A program made the translations under genes and the position numbers. From positions 120,425,963 to 120,489,962 of the forward strand of contig CM042147.1 in NCBI GenBank assembly GCA_023376005.1: a DNA stretch of 64,000 nucleotides. Direction: 5' to 3'. The DNA is from Doryteuthis pealeii (lineage: Eukaryota; Mollusca; Cephalopoda; Myopsida; Loliginidae). The stretch's first letter is position 1, and each line of letters starts with the position of its first letter. Under the pieces are notes generated by a model. The model was not told where the DNA came from, did no database searches, and saw only the letters and a list, made by a program, of their open reading frames with translations. Below, one piece after another: positions 36,331 to 47,517 of the stretch.

Positions 36331-36392
36331 CTTTGATTTAAACTGATGCAAAACATCAGTAGCTAGTGGATCGAGTTGTTCCATCACACAGG
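36331..36392 (-). CDS. Zinc-finger gene, first coding exon
   Basis: After a TTTTGACAG acceptor the exon has eight untranslated bases, then ATG at 36384-36382 and 18 codons (MEQLDPLATDVLHQFKSK), then a GTGAGA donor in phase 0. The frame is open upstream to the acceptor, so an earlier start in an undetected exon cannot be excluded. Confidence 0.75.
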
Positions 36393-37079
36393 CTGTCAAA
36401 ATAGAAAAAAATCAGCGAAAAGAACAATAATCATAAACAAATGTAAGAACTTGGCATCACGATGTCCACCATTGTGGATAAACAAACATAACTTTCAATT
36501 AGAGAGTGTCACAAAGTCTAAGGGAGATAACTTAGCATTTCTTTTAATTTTTTTTTCCTTTTTCACCTGATGTTTTTCGTATAAATTTCATTGCTGGATT
36601 TGTTTCATTGTTAATTTGGATATATTCCCTCAAATCAACTAAATTAAGAGTAAATCGCAAAGTATCTTTGTTTGTTTAGATATCTTTTGGAGCATTTATT
36701 ATTAGAGCATTTGAATTTTGATTATAAAAAAAACCCACTGTAATAATCATATCGTAGTGACATATTTCTCTAACACATGCATGAGACCTACACAGAGATG
36801 CTGATAGGTACGCGTCCTACGTCCCTGACGCACAAAAATCTAAAAGGACGCAGTAAATTCATATCCATACGTCCCAGTGTTTTTCGTTTTTCTTCCCTCA
36901 CACTTTCAAGCTAACTGTAAATACATTTCAACAGTTTCTTAGAAACGAATTACACAGGATAGGTTACAAGGTAGGAGTTAGACAGGTTTAGTTGGGACCC
37001 ATAAGGAAATATGTGCGTCCCAGGATGCACTAAATCAAAAAGCTATCAGCATTACTGCCTACAATATATATTTTTACTT

Positions 37080-38035
37080 GCTTAAAGGCCACCCTATCGG
37101 GCGTCAATTAAGCTAGCTCCTGCAGAGAGTTAATGGGGTAGAAAGAGGTTTTGAGTTTTTTAAAGGTGGCTGGATATTCTGGTTGCATGTTCTTAGGGTT
37201 TTTGCATTTTACCCCATCTTATTTGGTGGTCGCGCTGAAAAGAAGGAATTTAAGAAACAAAAAAGAAAGAGACAAAGGCAGGAGGTAGTTTTATGACTTA
37301 GGCTTTATTGACCGGGTCATAGTCGCCTGCAACAAGGGAATATTTACCTGGCTAGTAGGAGTGACTAGACCTAGTTACAGCCTCAGTTCAAATGGCCGAT
37401 ATATTCTTTTGGGTGTCGGGAGTCTTTTTGTCACACATGTGGGGAGGGTTCTTCTGGTGAAGGCCCATGGGAGTTTGTTGTTTTTTTTATTCTAATGCCC
37501 CCAGATAATCAATCTATATATTACTTACATTTTCACAATATTTGTAAAAATGGCACATCATAGTAAGATTTTTATTAGAGCAATTTTTTTTCTTTCATTA
37601 ATTATCTATTTTTTCTTTCTTTCATTCTGTCTTTCACTTTTTCTTTCTTAGTTTTGTCTTTTTACTTTATTTTCCATCTTTTTACTTTATTTTCCATCCT
37701 TTATGAGGTAGTAAGAGGTTTTGGATGTTTTAAGGTTTAAAGGTAGCTGGATATTCTGGGTGTTCTTAGGGCTTTCACTTTTTACCCCATCTTATTTGGT
37801 GGTCGCGCTGAAAAGGAAGGAATTTAAGGAATGAAAAGGAAAGAGACAGAGACAGAATGTGGTTTTATGATTTAGGCTTTGTTAGTCACCTGTGGCAAGG
37901 GGATATCCCACTGACCAGTAGATGTGACTAGACCCAGTTACGGCCTAAACTAGAATGGTCAGTCCTTTTTGTCGCACATGCACGGAGGGTTCTTCCAGCG
38001 AAGGCCCATGGGCGTCTGTTGTTTTTTTTTTAATT
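37080..38035. repeat. Two direct copies of a ~340-bp repeat
   Basis: ACCCCATCTTATTTGGTGGT, CGCGCTGAAAAG, TGTCGCACATG-like and GAAGGCCCATGGG blocks occur in the same order at about 37130-37480 and 37690-38020. The spacer is T-rich. Confidence 0.75.
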
Positions 38036-38043
38036 TTAATTTT

Positions 38044-38672
38044 ATTCTTAATTGTGCTTGCGTATTATTTGAAATGAACTTAATTGTTATTAAGAACACA
38101 TTTTATGATATTTTCATGTTAAAACTGTGGTGATTCAGTCTACGAGTGTTAACAGACAAGAGTTAAAGAATAAAACAAACACAACTTAGAATTCAAATAA
38201 AGACATGTATTACGGACATACATAACATAAATTGTTGCAAACTGAGGTTTGTCTGCAGAAATGTTATATAAAATAATAGTCCACTTAGCTGAAATCCTGA
38301 GGTAGGTGAATTATCGGAGTCACTTGCTATGGCTATCTGTTCGCACTGCTGGATATAAGAGACGTCTTTTTTGTCGTCCGACTCCCGGTGCTGCTGAATC
38401 AGAAAGAGGAAGAATTTGTCTCTTTGGCTTTGCCGCCAAAGAATGCTGGCCCGTGATTGGTTGGTTGATAGTGAGGCTCGTAGAACAAGGACGATAACCC
38501 CTATCTCAGATATTTTTACAAAACATGTAGTTGTATTGATTCAAACAAATTCGTATTTTTAGTGTAGATTCACAGTGAAATGAAAATGGTTAACCAAAAC
38601 ATATGGCTTCTTCAAAGTGAAATAAACAAGGGGAGGTTACTCTCATTTATGTAGCTAATGTTCAGATTACCC
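38044..38672. mobile_element. MITE family A, right half only, split by an LTR
   Basis: It starts inside the element (TTCTTAATTGTGCTTG) and ends CTAATGTTCAGATTACC. The left arm is missing. It is interrupted at 38126-38520. Confidence 0.75.
38126..38520. mobile_element. Solo LTR, family L2
   Basis: It runs from TGTGGTGATTC to ATTTTTACA (TG...CA), with an exact 4-bp target duplication AAAC at 38122-38125 and 38521-38524. Removing it restores the MITE A sequence. No open frame. The orientation could not be settled. Confidence 0.75.
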
Positions 38673-38964
38673 AGGTCTCCAGGTTCATTTCATACATTGA
38701 TAACCATTACACCAAGAGCACCTAGGTTTATCAGGTGAAATACTTTGAAAAGAAACCAACAAGCATGTCAGTGACTCTGTTTTGTAATTACTTTGTGTTG
38801 TTTCTTTTGTTTACTTCCTTTCATTCCTTTGTATATTTAAATACAGGTGTTTTTTTTTGGGGGGGGTGGGGGAGGTTGTGTGTCATATGCCTCAAGAAAA
38901 TAAACAATCTTGCCTCAAAGCCAAATCAAATTAGACAGGTAGAATCTTACACTAAGTTACACAA

Positions 38965-39610
38965 ACAAAGGGCTTTAGTTCAGTCGGTATGGAGTTCGGC
39001 TGGGAACTATAGAAGGAAAAAAAGTAGAGGGGGGAAATAAATATTTGTTTGTTCTGCTTATGATCAGTCTTTCGATCTCCAGTCTGTTTAAGATTGGTTT
39101 GGTTTCTTTGCACAATTATGGGGTTTCAAGTAAATGTTCTTTGTTGAGGGGGGGCAAAAAGAAGTGAGTCAAACGCCTTATTCGCAGACTACAACACTGT
39201 CGTCTACCAGCAGCTGAAGTCGCAACACTGTTACTGCCGTCACCCCACTTCTACTTATACTGCCGTTTCCCCTTATCATCCGGGCACATCAGTCGAACCT
39301 CGCGCCCGTGCACATTTCTCATGCATTCGGATGGACACGTGTAGGCCCCAACATCCGGGCACCTGAATTACACCTCGTGTCCATCCAGCACCTAAATCTC
39401 ATTTCTTTGCATTCCAGAGGGCGCGGGTTCGACTCCAGCAGGCAAGACACTCTCACTCTTTTTCCAAATGAGTACGGTGGTACTCGTTCTCCGTCACAAG
39501 GTTTTTGGTTCGATACTGACCCTGTGCTACTCATACGCTGAGTTGGCGAGGGTCATATGAGTAGCACAGTAAAGTCAGGAGGTGATGGTAGTTCAGCTTC
39601 TGTGGCATAG
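38965..39610 (+). mobile_element. SINE-1 fragments
   Basis: A head-like piece GCTTTAGTTCAGTCGGTATGG at 38965-39000 and a middle piece from TGGTTCGATACTGACCC to GAGTAGCACAGTAAAGT at 39505-39600 belong to the SINE-1 family but are rearranged. Confidence 0.5.
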
Positions 39611-40234
39611 AAACTTTTCGGTACCATTATAGTATGTTGCCTACCTTTTGAATGTGGCCTATGAAATCATGTTTCTCTTATAGTAAGTGGCCTACCATAA
39701 AAAGCATATTATAAGGTTATAATAATAACTGCTAACCATAACCCTATTTCAGAATTTTAGAATATTTTAGAATTAAATAGATCTCTGATTCATGTAAATT
39801 ATGGATAAATTATTTTTTAATTACTATATACAGCTTATGACTGAATTGCATTTCTTGAAATTGAATGTATGTGAAAAATAATTAGTTTCAATAAATTGCC
39901 TTCTACTTATATATATAAATATACTTTTACTGAGGTAGGACACATTCAAACCGGGTAGGCCATATACTATCACAGAATCAAAAAGGTATTGTATACAATG
40001 AACACACGTGTGATCGACTGCAATTAATTGGTACCTCGATTCAGTGGATTTAACCCCGAAGATCCTTATGGTGAAACTCGAGTAGGTTTCTGTTGTATCC
40101 ATTTTATAATAAATTTGCTCTACTTCGTATTGAGCACTTTGTATTTGTTATATCGCTGACTTAACCCTTGAATTTTGCACCTCCCAACCATCGTGCCCAT
40201 ATTCACTGGTAAGCCACTTTTTACCTTTATAAAT

Positions 40235-40268
<34 letters not shown>

Positions 40269-40479
40269 GTAGTCAAACAATGTGTTTGAAATGGCAAATG
40301 CCGACAATTTGTGGGAGATTATGTGCTTAATTAAAGTCATAACTAATTTTGTTAATTAATTAATTATAACTAAATGAATTAGGCGTGCATATCGGTTTAA
40401 ATGTAAAGCGTAAACAAATTGAGAAAAAGTCATCTCTGTATGTACATTTCAGCCCATTAGGCCTCATCAGCAGAGCTAT

Positions 40480-40645
40480 AGACCACTGCACACAAGAAGG
40501 ATCTGACACAAGGTCAATTTCTTAAACAGAGATTAACAGAATTGAATGCAAAGTTTTCCTTCTCCTAGACTAGTTGACTAACCAAGGTTAAAGAGCCCAG
40601 CCTGCCCTCTATTTACCCATATCTGGAGGAAGCAATTACAGATTT
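40480..40645 (-). mobile_element. SINE-2 fragment
   Basis: A reverse copy with the blocks AAGGTCAATTTCTTAAAC, TTTTCCTTCTCCTAGACTAG and TTTACCCATATCTGGAGG. Confidence 0.65.
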
Positions 40646-40679
40646 TATAAGCATATTAGCCAATTTTTTTATTTGAATA

Positions 40680-40937
40680 TCTTATCTTTTTACACAGTAA
40701 ATGAATGGTATTTTACAATTTTTATTTGAACAATCAAAACTTCTGTATTTATAGAACCAGATATAGTAGACATCATAGCCTCCAGTTTAATAGATTTTAT
40801 TTTGTAATTATCTTCACGAATATACATAAAATCTTCATTAGTTTTTCTCAAAAAGCACGATCTGGTGATAGTGAATGTGTACCTATATTTACTTTGTCGT
40901 TAATTGTTTTATATCCGTAGATTCCTCTGGACATACA

Positions 40938-40960
<23 letters not shown>
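40680..40960 (-). mobile_element. Helitron fragment, family C-ends, body and 5' subterminal part
   Basis: It matches the 5' half of the element at 3781-4179, including CTGGTGATAGTGAATGTGTA and GTCGTTAATTGTTTTAT. The terminal TCTATAC is lost in TA repeats next to a SINE-2. Confidence 0.6.
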
Positions 40961-40968
<8 letters not shown>

Positions 40969-40970
<2 letters not shown>

Positions 40971-41170
40971 GGAGGCACGTGGTCTAATGGTTAGAGTCGT
41001 AGGAAATGGACTTGTTGTCCCAAGTTCAATTCCTGGATGAAGCTGTTTGCACTTCACATGGTACTAATACCCTTGGCACAGGTATGAATCCAATTCTCCC
41101 TCCAGCTATGGGTAAATAGCAGGGCAGACTGGGTTCTTTAATCATGGCTAGGTAACCAATCTAGGTTATC
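40969..41170 (+). mobile_element. SINE-2, near full length
   Basis: Head GTGGTCTAATGGTTAGAGTC and box B-like AAGTTCAATTCCTGG, then the same body as 23158-23372, ending CCAATCTAGG. Confidence 0.75.
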
Positions 41171-41255
41171 ATTGGGACTTGAAAATGAAAAGATTAATAT
41201 CAGAAATGGTTAACAAAAGAATTTAAGCTCAAAACGGTAAAGTAAATTAAATACA

Positions 41256-41797
41256 CTAGCAAATATATGCACCCTCCGGGTGCAAGTATTTAAGTTTTAA
41301 TATGATAAAATATCATATTAAATTAGAAAGGCTAATGAAACTGAATAAGAATGCAGATAAAAAGATTTTGAACAGAGGGGGTATGATTGAAAAATAGAAC
41401 AACTTTGAAACTAACTCTTCCATCATTTTCCGTTACTCCCGTCTTTCATTGGTAAATTTTTTGCTCATATTCAATAAGATAAAACCAAACAATTAGAAAT
41501 CAATAATACCTAGCATATATTTATTAAGATCAAATTTCTAATATCAATATGCAAATTAGCCTTCCCATTCACACTGTAAACCGCTATTTTGTTGTATATA
41601 TAAATACAATTGTATGTTATTAGTATGTAGATATGGTCAACAATTAATAACGTAAAACAATTTTATTAATAATTGGGGTTTAAATAAAAAATAAAATCAT
41701 GGAGAATGTGATGTAAATAACAAAGGGAATTGTGACTTGTATAGTAATATAGTTTCGGTTACAGACTGACAAACCCACAATCTCCATTATAATAAGA
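41256..41797 (-). mobile_element. Non-autonomous Helitron, family A
   Basis: On the minus strand it starts TCTTATTATAATGGAGATTG and ends CACCCGGAGGGTGCATATATT then GCTAG. The flanks are A and T. It is about 100 bp shorter than 420-1057 because of an internal deletion near the TTGCTCATATTC block. Confidence 0.82.
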
Positions 41798-41811
41798 TAT
41801 AGAGGTTTGCA

Positions 41812-42087
41812 GCCCTGTTGGCTGGGGCTTTAGAATACACCGACTGCATCTCTGTAGAGGGATTAGACTACCCACCAGTTGGCCATGGGGGAGAGGGGTG
41901 ACCCATGATGCTTAAGGACGGAATCCTGGTGGATGAGCAGTCTATGAAATCCAACACTCCAAATTAGCCCTTACTTAGGCTAGACAGTTGATCAGAGAGA
42001 CCCCCTCTGATCAATCAACTGGTTATGTCAAGCCCAAGCACCTATATGATTGTCCCAACCCTATTGCCTTTATGGCAAGTCACAACC
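41812..42087 (-). repeat. Dispersed repeat C, partial
   Basis: A reverse copy with CCATGATGCTTAAGGACGG and CACCTATATGATTGTCCC. It truncates the 5' end of the Helitron that follows. Confidence 0.65.
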
Positions 42088-42514
42088 CTTGATTACAAAA
42101 TAAAATCTAAATAGTAATAGCATGGATTTTCTTTCCGTTTGATGTTTTAAATAGGAGACAATAATTTGTGCCTTTTTTCTTTTCTTTTTTTTTCTGATGC
42201 CCCACCAGGCCGGATCAATATAAAGTCTTTTTTTTTACAAAGGGATTTTAATGGGTCATCTTGCTAGGATCCAACTCATGATTCAGTAATAATGGATCTG
42301 TGAGACAAACTTTTCAGTAATCTGAACATTAGTTACATAAATGAGAGTAACCTCACCTTGTTTGTTTCACTTTGAGGAAGCTGTAGGTTTTGGTTGGCAA
42401 TTTTCATTTCACCGTAAATCTACACTGAAAATAGGAATTTGTTCAAATCAATACAACTGCTTGTTTTAACATGAACATATCATAAAACGGGTTCTTAATT
42501 GTGCTTGCACATTA

Positions 42515-43771
42515 CCGTATTTTTCGGACTATAAGGCACACTTTAAATCCTTATATTTGCTAAAAAATCGGCAGTGCCCCCTATAATCCTGTGCGCCTTA
42601 TGTATGAATCCTGGTTGTGCTTAGGCCTTGTGACCTCAAACCAATTTCTATGTTCACACTGCTGTAACGGAATCATTTGTGCGGTCTCTTAAAAATTGGG
42701 TTGAGAAAAAAAAACATTCAAAAGGTTTGTAGAGACAGATTATAGATATATATTTAATATAGCGTATTTTTTAGACTATAAGGCGCTCTTAAAATCCTTA
42801 TATTTGCTAAAAAATCGGCAGTGCCCCCTATAATCCTGTGCGCCTTATGTATGAATCCTGGTTGTGCTTAGGCCTTGTGACCTCAAACCAATTTCTATGT
42901 TCACACTGCTGTAACGGAATCACTTGTGTGGTCTCTTAAAAATTGGGTCGAGAAAAAAAAAACATTCAAGGGAGGCAACGCCGAGCTAGTTATGCCAATG
43001 GATTGTTGATGTCGAGGCCAAGGTATTGGTCTCAACTATTGTCAAAGTTTTCACGAAGGCTGAAATTACCACTGAACAGCCAAACAGCAGCAATGAAACT
43101 GACTCAGAGGATGACAAAAGGCATTCAGGTTTGGTTTATGCCGTTGTGGGGATTATCTTTCCTTTGCCAGGAAGAGTTATCTTCCCACGGTGTTGCCGTT
43201 TGTTCCCACTAGGGGACCTCTGGTATTTAAGCACCTTATTTGAACTTCTCTTCCTCTTTTAGCTAAATCTCTGGTACGAGCACATGGGTTAGACTACTGT
43301 CTACCCCTTTCTTGGTGGGGCTGGCCCCCCCCTCCTAGTAAGTGATTTCTATGTACGGACGCTCCAGTCTTTTTATGTATGTATGTTTATGTACACTATC
43401 CTATTCTATCTTCTATTGTTTATGTATCTTGTTTATTCATGTACTGTATTATATAAAATGTTTTGTCTCTCAACCTTTGTCGGAGTTGTATGTTCAATAT
43501 TAACCTTGAATCTTACACCGCCATTGCCCAACTGTTAAACTCTGACACTGAAGATGAAGAATTTGATGGATTTGTAGAAGAGGAATGATTGAAAATTGAG
43601 CGTATTTTTTTGTTCTTTGTGTGTTACAAGTGAACAATATTGATAGTTATTTTTAGTGACTTGAATAAATCTGACCTATCCAACTTCTTTGTTCTGCTTT
43701 ATGTGCCTTATACTCCGTTCACTGATACTGCATCTTATAATCTAGTGCGCCTTATTGTCCAAAAAATACGG
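42515..43771 (+). mobile_element. Deleted pogo/Tigger-like DNA transposon
   Basis: The terminal inverted repeats are CCGTATTTTTCGGACTATAA at the left and, complemented, CCGTATTTTTTGGACAATAA at the right, with TA duplicated on both sides (42513-42514, 43772-43773). Near 43540-43587 a short frame reads SDTEDEEFDGF and then a stop, like the acidic C-terminal tail of pogo-type transposases. The catalytic domain is absent. The left ~240 bp are duplicated in tandem (42515-42757 and about 42765-42965). The superfamily call rests on the TA duplication and the acidic tail. Confidence 0.75.
43145..43517 (+). mobile_element. Solo LTR, family L1
   Basis: It runs from TGTGGGGATTATC to GAATCTTACA. The flanks CCGT and CCGC are a 4-bp duplication with one mismatch. 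It contains TATTTAAGC (TATA-like) and the shared block CTCAACCTTTGTCGGAGTTG. It sits inside the pogo-like element. Confidence 0.78.
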
Positions 43772-44289
43772 TATTTAAAATGAACTTAATTGTTATTAAG
43801 AACACATTTTTTTATGTTATTTTCATGTTAAAACATGCAGTTGTATTGAATTGAACAAATTTGATATTTGCAGTGTTGATTTATGGTGAAATCAAAATGG
43901 CCGACCAAAACATACGGCTTCCTCAAAGTGAAACAAACAAGGGGAGGTTACTCTCATTTTTGTAACTAATGTTCAGATTACCAGCTTTTTTCAGATTACC
44001 CCTACTTAGGTGATGCTGGGTAGCCGCTTCTAGTACAAAATAAATGCAAGAAAAACTCACAAGAAAGTCATAACAAGAATATTTTATTTTCTGAGCAGAT
44101 GCAGAGGTAATGAAATACAACATGACAATGAGTGATAAGTGAAGATTAATGTCCTAGTATGAAAGGGAAAGTCCTTTAGTAGTGATACGCATCTGGTACA
44201 GATTAACAGTGTGAAGACTTATATCTTAAGCATGCTATAGTGGGCCATGCAGTATGAGATGTTGTTAGGGAGATATCAAAGCCCCCTGT

Positions 44290-45430
44290 CCATGGACAGG
44301 AACGCAACAGGTGCTTTGTTACTTCTGTCAAGGCAGGAAGAGTGAAAAAGAGATTTTGTTACATAATCTATGCGGTTGCATAAGATTATTATCAATCCCC
44401 TGTATTTCTAAAGGGATGGCCCTTTTCATATCACGGGCGGGACTTTCCATGGAATAGTACAGAAAGCCTGCGAAATACGTGAAGGCAGAGAAGATGTCCT
44501 GCCTTAACTGGAACTCACATTGCATACACGCACTATGTTAGTCAGATATTTAGTTACATGAAATGTATAGTTAAGTAAATAAAAGCTTAAGAAAATATCA
44601 CAGTTTTGTGATTAATGAATGTCTTGGTTGTAACACTATTGAAGTGTTATGGGTTGATTGGTGATCTATTAATTAATTACTAATTAATTAAAACTACCCT
44701 AATTATTAATTATGGTGGTTTGTTAAAAGTTAAAAGTAAAAATAAGAAAAACAATAATAATAATAATAATTGTTTATATTAAAAAAATAAATTTATCTAA
44801 GCAAAGAATTTTCACGTAGACAAAGAAATTCCTTAAATTATGGAATTTGACATATATCATCGGAATTTTAGATTTTGCCAAAATGAAATGATGATTTAAC
44901 AAATAAGATTCCAGTTTTTGAAAAGTTGGTCAACAATTTCAAAAACTTAGATTATATTAGTATTATATGGTAAGACTGATATAGAAGAAGAAATGAGTTA
45001 AGTGCGACCGACCGACCAAGACGCTAGAAGAACAGAAGAAGAAGAAGTAATGAAAAGGGTATACAACAATTTGACTTTGCCACATCTTCTCTGTGTATTA
45101 CGTTGACCATGTCACCCAGTGGCCAATGCCAGACAAAGGAATTAATACCTTTCCAGTCCCCTATTAGTTGAGTGAGGTAATCACAACAAGGGTATTAATC
45201 TTATTATTTCAAACAGGGCTGTTGACTCTGAACACAAAACCTTCAACTTTGAGTTGACATGAGTTGTTGGGAGTCAAAGACCCCTGTCTATGGACAGGAA
45301 CGCAACAGGTGCAGTGTTATTTCTGTCAAGGAAAGAAGAGTGACGAAGAGATTTTAATTTGCCATGTCTTCTTTATATGTTATATTGACCATGCCACCTA
45401 GTGGCTATTGGCAGACAGGGGAGGTAATTA
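44290..45430. repeat. Duplicated blocks near the LRR gene end
   Basis: CATGGACAGGAACGCAACAGG and following sequence occur at 44290-44350 and, as CTATGGACAGGAACGC..., at 45285-45350. A second block (TTTGCCACATCTTCT...CACCCAGTGGC) occurs at 45075-45130 and 45360-45420. Confidence 0.65.
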
Positions 45431-45493
45431 CATGCCATGTTCCTTATTAGGTGTTTTCGATTTTTTTAAGGACACTTGAAAACTTGAGCAGGT

Positions 45494-45575
45494 TCAATAC
45501 TTAAAGGAAGCAGGAGTATCCTCTGCGCTGTAGTGAACAATCTCAACAGTTTTCATCATCTTCTGGGCTGCCGAC
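45494..45575 (-). CDS. FBXL13: FBXL13-like, last coding exon
   Basis: After TTTTAATTTTCCAG, the first G completes Lys from the previous exon. The frame reads SAAQKMMKTVEIVHYSAEDT and ends PASFKY then TGA. This follows the last LRR and resembles the short C-terminal tail of FBXL13, but it is shorter than in vertebrates, as far as I recall. No AATAAA was found close downstream. Confidence 0.8.
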
Positions 45576-45732
45576 CTGGAAAATTAAAAATTAAACATCT
45601 TTCAATACACAAACAAATCTACAATTTAAAAAAAAGACCTACTTACATAACATAAGTAACATCTTATGATATTATTAATTAAAGATACTTTTCAAATCGT
45701 TGTTGTTGTTGTCATTATTATTATTACTAATA

Positions 45733-46384
45733 CTAGCAAAATAAAAAAACACCCTCCGGGCGATGTAATAAATAGATTTTTGAAACATATTGCCTGAGGG
45801 GAGGGAGTTAAAAATTCAATGTCAGCGAGTTTGGACCCTAAGTAAGTAAAATCATCAAATTCATTAAAGGATTAAAAAATAAAACAATTTGAAATGTAAA
45901 CTTTAAATATGTATTAAAATAAAACAAACTATATATAGATATATAATACCAGTCATGTATTTATTAAAACTTGTTTTAAAAAACAATGAGGACTGTCTAA
46001 TGCTACATGTTCAAATTTTGAGGGTATTTATTCTATGTTATGACGATTTTAGGGGGCCAGGTTAGCTCAGTCGGTAGAGTGTTCGGCTAGAAATCACAAG
46101 GTTCCTAGTTCAATACCGGTCCTCGCCAACTCAGCGTATGAGTAGCACAGGGATTTGTGCGGTAAAGTAAAGAGCTGATGGTAGGTGTGGCGCTCCACCT
46201 CAGACACCAAAGACAATCTCCTTGGTCTAGCGCTATTGAAAAGGGGATAGACTCCCTTGCTGACTGGCTGATACCGCCCTGACAACTTTACTTTACTTAT
46301 GACGATTTTGAGTAATGTGACGTAAGCAGTGACGTAGTTTTTGTTACAGACAAAAACCGGAAGCGAATCTCCATTATTAATAGA
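45733..46384 (-). mobile_element. Non-autonomous Helitron, family B, carrying a SINE
   Basis: On the minus strand it starts TCTATTAATAATGGAGATTC and ends with CCCGGAGGGTG, then CTAG. The flanks are A and T. It is very similar to 11101-11495 once the SINE at 46051-46296 is removed. It lies in the last intron of the FBXL13-like gene. Confidence 0.82.
46051..46296 (+). mobile_element. SINE-1, full length with 13-bp target duplication
   Basis: TTATGACGATTTT is repeated exactly at 46038-46050 and 46297-46309. The head has TTAGCTCAGTCGGTAGAG and GGTTCCTAGTTCAATACCGG. The body ends GACAACTTTACTTTAC. The target duplication is what LINE-driven retroposition leaves. Confidence 0.88.
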
Positions 46385-46870
46385 TTACTACTATTACTAT
46401 ACTATTGACAACAACTTGCACACGCCTAAACAAACTACTTATTAAATGGACACATCAGCACTTTAAGGCTAGTCGTGTACGCTCATACAGGGAGAGATTA
46501 CTGGTGTTAGGAAAGGGGAAATAAACAAGTAAATATCTAAGTACAAACAAAAAATCCAGATTTTTTTCCCCTTCTTTCCTCCCCTAAATCAAATATCATC
46601 ACTTCCCTGATGTCGCGTTTGGTCACGTGTGTTGCACCTCAGTGACGTCATCCACACCAATTTGTTGATTTATTGGAAAATAGATAAATAAACAAATAAA
46701 TAAATGAATGAATGAAATATAACATAATATCCAACTTATCCTAAGGGTACATTTGTTTGTTTAATTTTCTTTTTCTTTTTTTTTTAAACACTTTTTGGCA
46801 TTGTGGGGGGTGGGGACTGGATTGTTTACAATTGTTTTTTAGTATTGTTAATACGGCCCCTTGATACCTC

Positions 46871-47319
46871 TGTAAGGTTCGAGGTGATTTACTTGAGATA
46901 AAACTCCGACAAGGGTTGATAGACAAAACATTTAATATGGTACAGCACATGGATATAACGAGATACATAAAGTATAGGTGTACATAAACATTCATACAAA
47001 AGTAGTATAAATACATATAAGAGTAGAGATAATGACACATTCATGAATGGTACAAAGATAAACATAAAAGCCACAGACATGAGACTAGGAATAGTCCATG
47101 CTGTGTGAATCACTTACAGTAATGTAAGGGGGGGCCAAAAGCCCCAACAAGAAGGGGGTAGACCAGAGTCTAACCCATAGTGGTGTCTCCTGGGTCGAGC
47201 AACCGGAAAAAGAGGAAGAGACGTTCAAACCAGCCACTTAAATATAAACAGCCCCTAGCGAGAACCAGCGAACTAAACGGACAGACAACTCTCCAGGCAA
47301 ATATGAAAGTAACGCCACA
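46871..47319 (-). mobile_element. Solo LTR, family L1
   Basis: On the minus strand it starts TGTGGCGTTAC and ends CCTTACA. CCTC is duplicated exactly at 46867-46870 and 47320-47323. It shares TATTTAAG, GGGCTTTTGGCCCC and CTTGTCGGAGTT with the other members. The short open frames are not genes. Confidence 0.82.
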
Positions 47320-47517
47320 CCTCCCTTCAGTTACTAATTCTATTCTTATTCCAATTCACTGCACTTGGATGAAACTTTGTTTTGTTTTTTTGAATTTTTG
47401 TATTTTTGTTCTTGTTTTTGCTTTTCCTTTCTTTGTTTTTACCTGCAACGCCCAAGCAAAATTTATGGCTAAAACACAATTCAGCTTACTGGCATGTTGC
47501 ACCTTGATAGATATAAC

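Larger units (their letters stand above)
21577..36392 (-). other. Gene span: eight-finger C2H2 zinc-finger protein, five exons
   Basis: Exons at 36331-36392, 29817-30714, 27697-27901, 25448-25656 and 21577-22193 join into one frame of 660 residues from ATG at 36384. All four joins have GT-AG borders and matching phases (0, 1, 2, 1). Residues 1-302 are acidic and lack fingers, eight fingers occupy about 303-521, and an Ala/Thr-rich tail ends the protein. It is probably a nuclear DNA-binding regulator. I could not match it to a named orthologue. The acceptor before the first exon suggests a further 5' noncoding exon not located here. Confidence 0.88.
42316..43982. mobile_element. MITE family A, split by a pogo-like element
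   Basis: The left arm is 42316-42514 and the right arm 43772-43982. Joined, they match the intact copy at 21050-21443. The 8-bp flanks AACTTTTC and AGCTTTTT agree at six of eight positions. Confidence 0.82.
42088..44033 (+). mobile_element. Helitron (family C-ends), 5'-truncated and carrying three nested insertions
   Basis: 42088-42315 matches the body of 3781-4179 (blocks AATAGTAATAGCATGG and AATAATGGATCTGTGAGAC). The 3' end GGTGATGCTGGGTAGCCGCTTCTAG is at 44009-44033, followed by T. Between them lies MITE A, which contains a pogo-like element, which contains a solo LTR. Confidence 0.75.
36393..45493. other. Intergenic stretch between the zinc-finger and FBXL13-like genes
   Basis: Both neighbours are on the minus strand; the zinc-finger gene starts at the left edge and the LRR gene ends at the right edge. 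No exon was found. Contents are repeat G (36790-36990), a duplicated block, MITE A with a solo LTR, SINE fragments, Helitrons and a four-layer nest. 39610-40240 and 44560-45040 hold nothing recognisable. Confidence 0.55.
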
